Below, piece by piece: positions 62,083 through 64,000 of a stretch of 64,000 nt of DNA (position 1 is its first letter; the number at the start of each line of letters is the position of its first letter). The DNA is taken from contig OZ248424.1 of the NCBI GenBank assembly GCA_965234335.1, positions 434,001 through 498,000 on the forward strand. The letters are read 5' to 3'. The notes beneath the pieces were generated by a model, which did not search any database, was not told where the DNA came from, and saw only the letters and a program-made list of their open reading frames with translations. A program made the position numbers and the translations under genes. The DNA comes from Leadbetterella lacustris (GTDB lineage: Bacteria > Bacteroidota > Bacteroidia > Cytophagales > Spirosomataceae).

Positions 62083-64000
62083 TTATTTCTTGACATTCAT
62101 AGGCAAAATTACCCTAAACCCTTTAGAGAAAAACGTTTGATTTTCGAAGGTAGCAAATACCTCCGCTGACAATTTCTTACTGAAAAGTGACAATCCATAA
62201 CCAATTTCTTGGTGACCTAGGTATTGATTTTTCAGGATATTAACAAAAACATATTCTGAAATCCCAAATTTTCTTATTTTTTTCATCTGTGTAAGAAAGA
62301 ATTTTTCGGTGTCATAACTTAAAAAACTCTGAACATAATACCTGTCTGAAGAATATTTGTAGTATGCCAAATCCCGAAATCCAGTGTGCGAACTTACTAC
62401 AAGCTGGTTAGCCATAAAATGCTGATAATCTAAGATACTTTCAGGTGTCTGCCCATAAAAAAAGCCAGCATTGAGCTTAGCCGAAATGTTTCCAGAACCT
62501 ATTTTTATGCGGTGAGCAACTTCAAAATCTAGTTTTCCGAAAACATTATCTGTAAACGAAAAAGTATTGTTCAGTTTAAAAATTGGTTCGTTTTCATTTA
62601 GGAGACTAGTTGCATTGTTGGTTTTAGTTAAACGAGCATTCGGACTAAACTGCAAAGTATTGCTTAAAAAAATACGATTGTTTTTATCGCCAGCCGCTAA
62701 AACGTTACCATTCTGGTGAATTAATTTATTGGGTTCAAATGTCTCCCTATCCCTAAAAAAACCGTGATTGACTTGATTGCCAAAGATGTCTCGTTGTTCG
62801 ACACTCAAGTTGTTATTTAACGAAAGTTGCGTGTTAAATCTGTAGACATAGTCCAAATTTATGTAACGCCTTTCATAAAATTTGGCATCATGACGGCCAC
62901 CAAAAAGTGCAAACAGCTCGTTGGTAAAAGTAGAAACGGGCATCGCATTGTTTACTTGCAGAAACTTTCTGCCAACTGCCACACCAAAACTCGATTTGCT
63001 TTTGTTGTTCGTCATATACAAATCGCCGTTGAGCCGCATGAGTTGCGTAACGTAATGTGCCTTTATGCCTATTTTTAAATTATGTTCAAGGCTTTTGTTT
63101 TTGATGAATTCCATTCTGTTTAAACCAATCACATAGCCCTCTACGGCGTTAAATCTGAAGTCCTCAAATACACTACCCAGTTTAAATTGCCGTTCTCTAA
63201 GCTTTGAACTCGAATCCAGAGTCTTGCCATAAGAAAAAGTATGGCCTGAAAACAAACGCATAAAATTCAGCTTTTCAGCCTTTTTAGCCATCGAACTATC
63301 CTTTTTAATTTTCTTGTTAATGGCCTCAAAATTTACGGTATAAATACTATCTGCTTGCTGAAACCCTTTAATCTCTATGGCCGTCAGCGGCACTTGCCTC
63401 TCTATCGACCAAAAAAGTGAGTCTTTTTTGGTGGCTGAAGAATCTACAATAGTATTCTTTTCCAAATCATACTTGCTCACATTCTCCCCCAATTTTTGTT
63501 CTTCTTTTTGCAAGGTTTTAGCCAGTTTCTTCAAATCGCTCAGTGTAGCTTCTTTTTTTACCGTTGCATTTTTAGGAATAGCCTTCGCTTTTTCTTTAAA
63601 AATATTTTCATCAATTATTTCAGGTTTTACTGTCGCAAATCTCGGATTCTTTTTTAGCTGAATTTCCTTAGCAGATATTACAGCTTTAAGGTCGATTTTA
63701 GCACCGAAATTTTCAAAACTACCACTCACATTACGGTTTGACAAAAACCAAACACCATCCACGGGGTTAAAAATAGCTTCATTCCGTGTCACTCCCTCGT
63801 CATCCTTAGAGGTAAAATCGTAGCTATGAACATACCAAGTGCCATCTACAATATTCATGACACCGCTGTCATAGCCTTCGGTTTTGGGTATTACTTTTAT
63901 TTTATTGATTATCTGTCCGTTGTCTTCAAAATAGCCCAAGTACTCATACCGATAGTTTTTGGCTCCTTTTTTTGTTACGGGCGAGGTTTCGTTGTCGGGG
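62083..64000 (-). CDS. DUF5686 outer-membrane protein, 5' end cut
   Basis: The frame is open to the window edge, so the start lies right of 64000; the TTG at 63939 is internal. The sequence matches the C-terminal part of DUF5686 proteins (usually with a carboxypeptidase-like regulatory domain at the N terminus, here missing). The middle has Lys-rich helices (about 130-165 from the TTG) and the end is a beta barrel with alternating aromatic strands (FGVAVGRKFLQVNNAMPVST, HRIKIGSGNISAKLNAGFFY, GYGLSLFSKKLSAEVFATFE), ending FRVILPMNVKK. It is expected in the outer membrane; function unknown. Gap 61893-62082 shows nothing. Confidence 0.82.
   Translation of the reverse strand, partial: PDNETSPVTKKGAKNYRYEYLGYFEDNGQIINKIKVIPKTEGYDSGVMNIVDGTWYVHSYDFTSKDDEGVTRNEAIFNPVDGVWFLSNRNVSGSFENFGAKIDLKAVISAKEIQLKKNPRFATVKPEIIDENIFKEKAKAIPKNATVKKEATLSDLKKLAKTLQKEEQKLGENVSKYDLEKNTIVDSSATKKDSLFWSIERQVPLTAIEIKGFQQADSIYTVNFEAINKKIKKDSSMAKKAEKLNFMRLFSGHTFSYGKTLDSSSKLRERQFKLGSVFEDFRFNAVEGYVIGLNRMEFIKNKSLEHNLKIGIKAHYVTQLMRLNGDLYMTNNKSKSSFGVAVGRKFLQVNNAMPVSTFTNELFALFGGRHDAKFYERRYINLDYVYRFNTQLSLNNNLSVEQRDIFGNQVNHGFFRDRETFEPNKLIHQNGNVLAAGDKNNRIFLSNTLQFSPNARLTKTNNATSLLNENEPIFKLNNTFSFTDNVFGKLDFEVAHRIKIGSGNISAKLNAGFFYGQTPESILDYQHFMANQLVVSSHTGFRDLAYYKYSSDRYYVQSFLSYDTEKFFLTQMKKIRKFGISEYVFVNILKNQYLGHQEIGYGLSLFSKKLSAEVFATFENQTFFSKGFRVILPMNVKK

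Noticed and set aside
61789..62089. Minus-strand frame with hydrophobic content (WFGPFWEWIFGV)
   Set aside because: No ATG; it overlaps the 3' end of the polymerase gene and has no homologous pattern I recognise.
1..64000. tRNA or rRNA genes, prophage
   Set aside because: No cloverleaf-like sequence or rRNA signature was noticed in the gaps, and no phage structural gene is present.

Overview
The window looks like chromosomal DNA from a moderately AT-rich member of the Bacteroidota, probably Cytophagales or a relative; the genus cannot be read from it. The evidence is a SusC/SusD pair, a C-terminal type IX secretion sorting domain, DUF1501/DUF1800 and DUF5686 proteins, a BlaR1-like M56 protease with a TonB-plug-like tail, and promoters of the TAnnTTTG (-7) type. 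No rRNA, tRNA, CRISPR array or prophage was seen. Both edge genes are cut: an M56 protease on the left and a DUF5686 outer-membrane protein on the right.

Layout. 0-8.2 kb: M56 protease, a DUF1501-DUF1800 pair, a secreted DUF1080 protein and a secreted amidohydrolase. 8.2-16.7 kb: a short palindromic element, an AraC regulator, a TolC-HlyD efflux pair lacking its inner-membrane pump, then housekeeping genes (gpsA, M19 dipeptidase, an RluE-like pseudouridine synthase without a normal start codon, rlmF). 16.85-31.6 kb: a long, mostly co-directional sugar locus with three exported Gfo/Idh/MocA oxidoreductases, a GH3 glycosidase, a double DUF1080 protein, a xylose-isomerase-like TIM barrel, SusD, SusC and a divergent AraC regulator. 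I read it as an oxidative (3-keto-glycoside) glycan-use locus. 31.7-43 kb: LysE exporter, uvrA flanked on both sides by wrecked toxin-antitoxin pairs, DUF3810 protease, Nramp-like transporter, HtrA, Hsp20 and lipoamide dehydrogenase.

43-57 kb is more fluid: an RluA-type synthase, an 81-bp tandem hairpin array, a second copy of the 8.2 kb palindromic element, 53-bp AT-rich repeats, a DUF234-type ATPase, an aminotransferase, an inverted-repeat-bounded 0.3 kb insert, a serine hydrolase, a flavin monooxygenase, a DUF1349 protein, a complete IS1182/IS5-like element, a small AT-rich operon with a frameshifted gene, about 0.75 kb of 170-bp repeats, and a DUF4160-DUF2442 pair. 57.6-61.9 kb: a Y-family polymerase gene followed by a short DnaE-type polymerase gene, a probable translesion-synthesis operon.

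The genes most likely to work together are the sugar locus (import through SusCD, C3 oxidation by Gfo/Idh/MocA, cleavage or epimerisation by DUF1080 and the TIM barrel, hydrolysis by GH3, control by AraC) and the DinB-DnaE pair. The least explained material is the repeat-rich non-coding DNA at 44.2-45.0 and 55.7-56.5 kb, and the group of decayed PIN-type toxin loci around uvrA.
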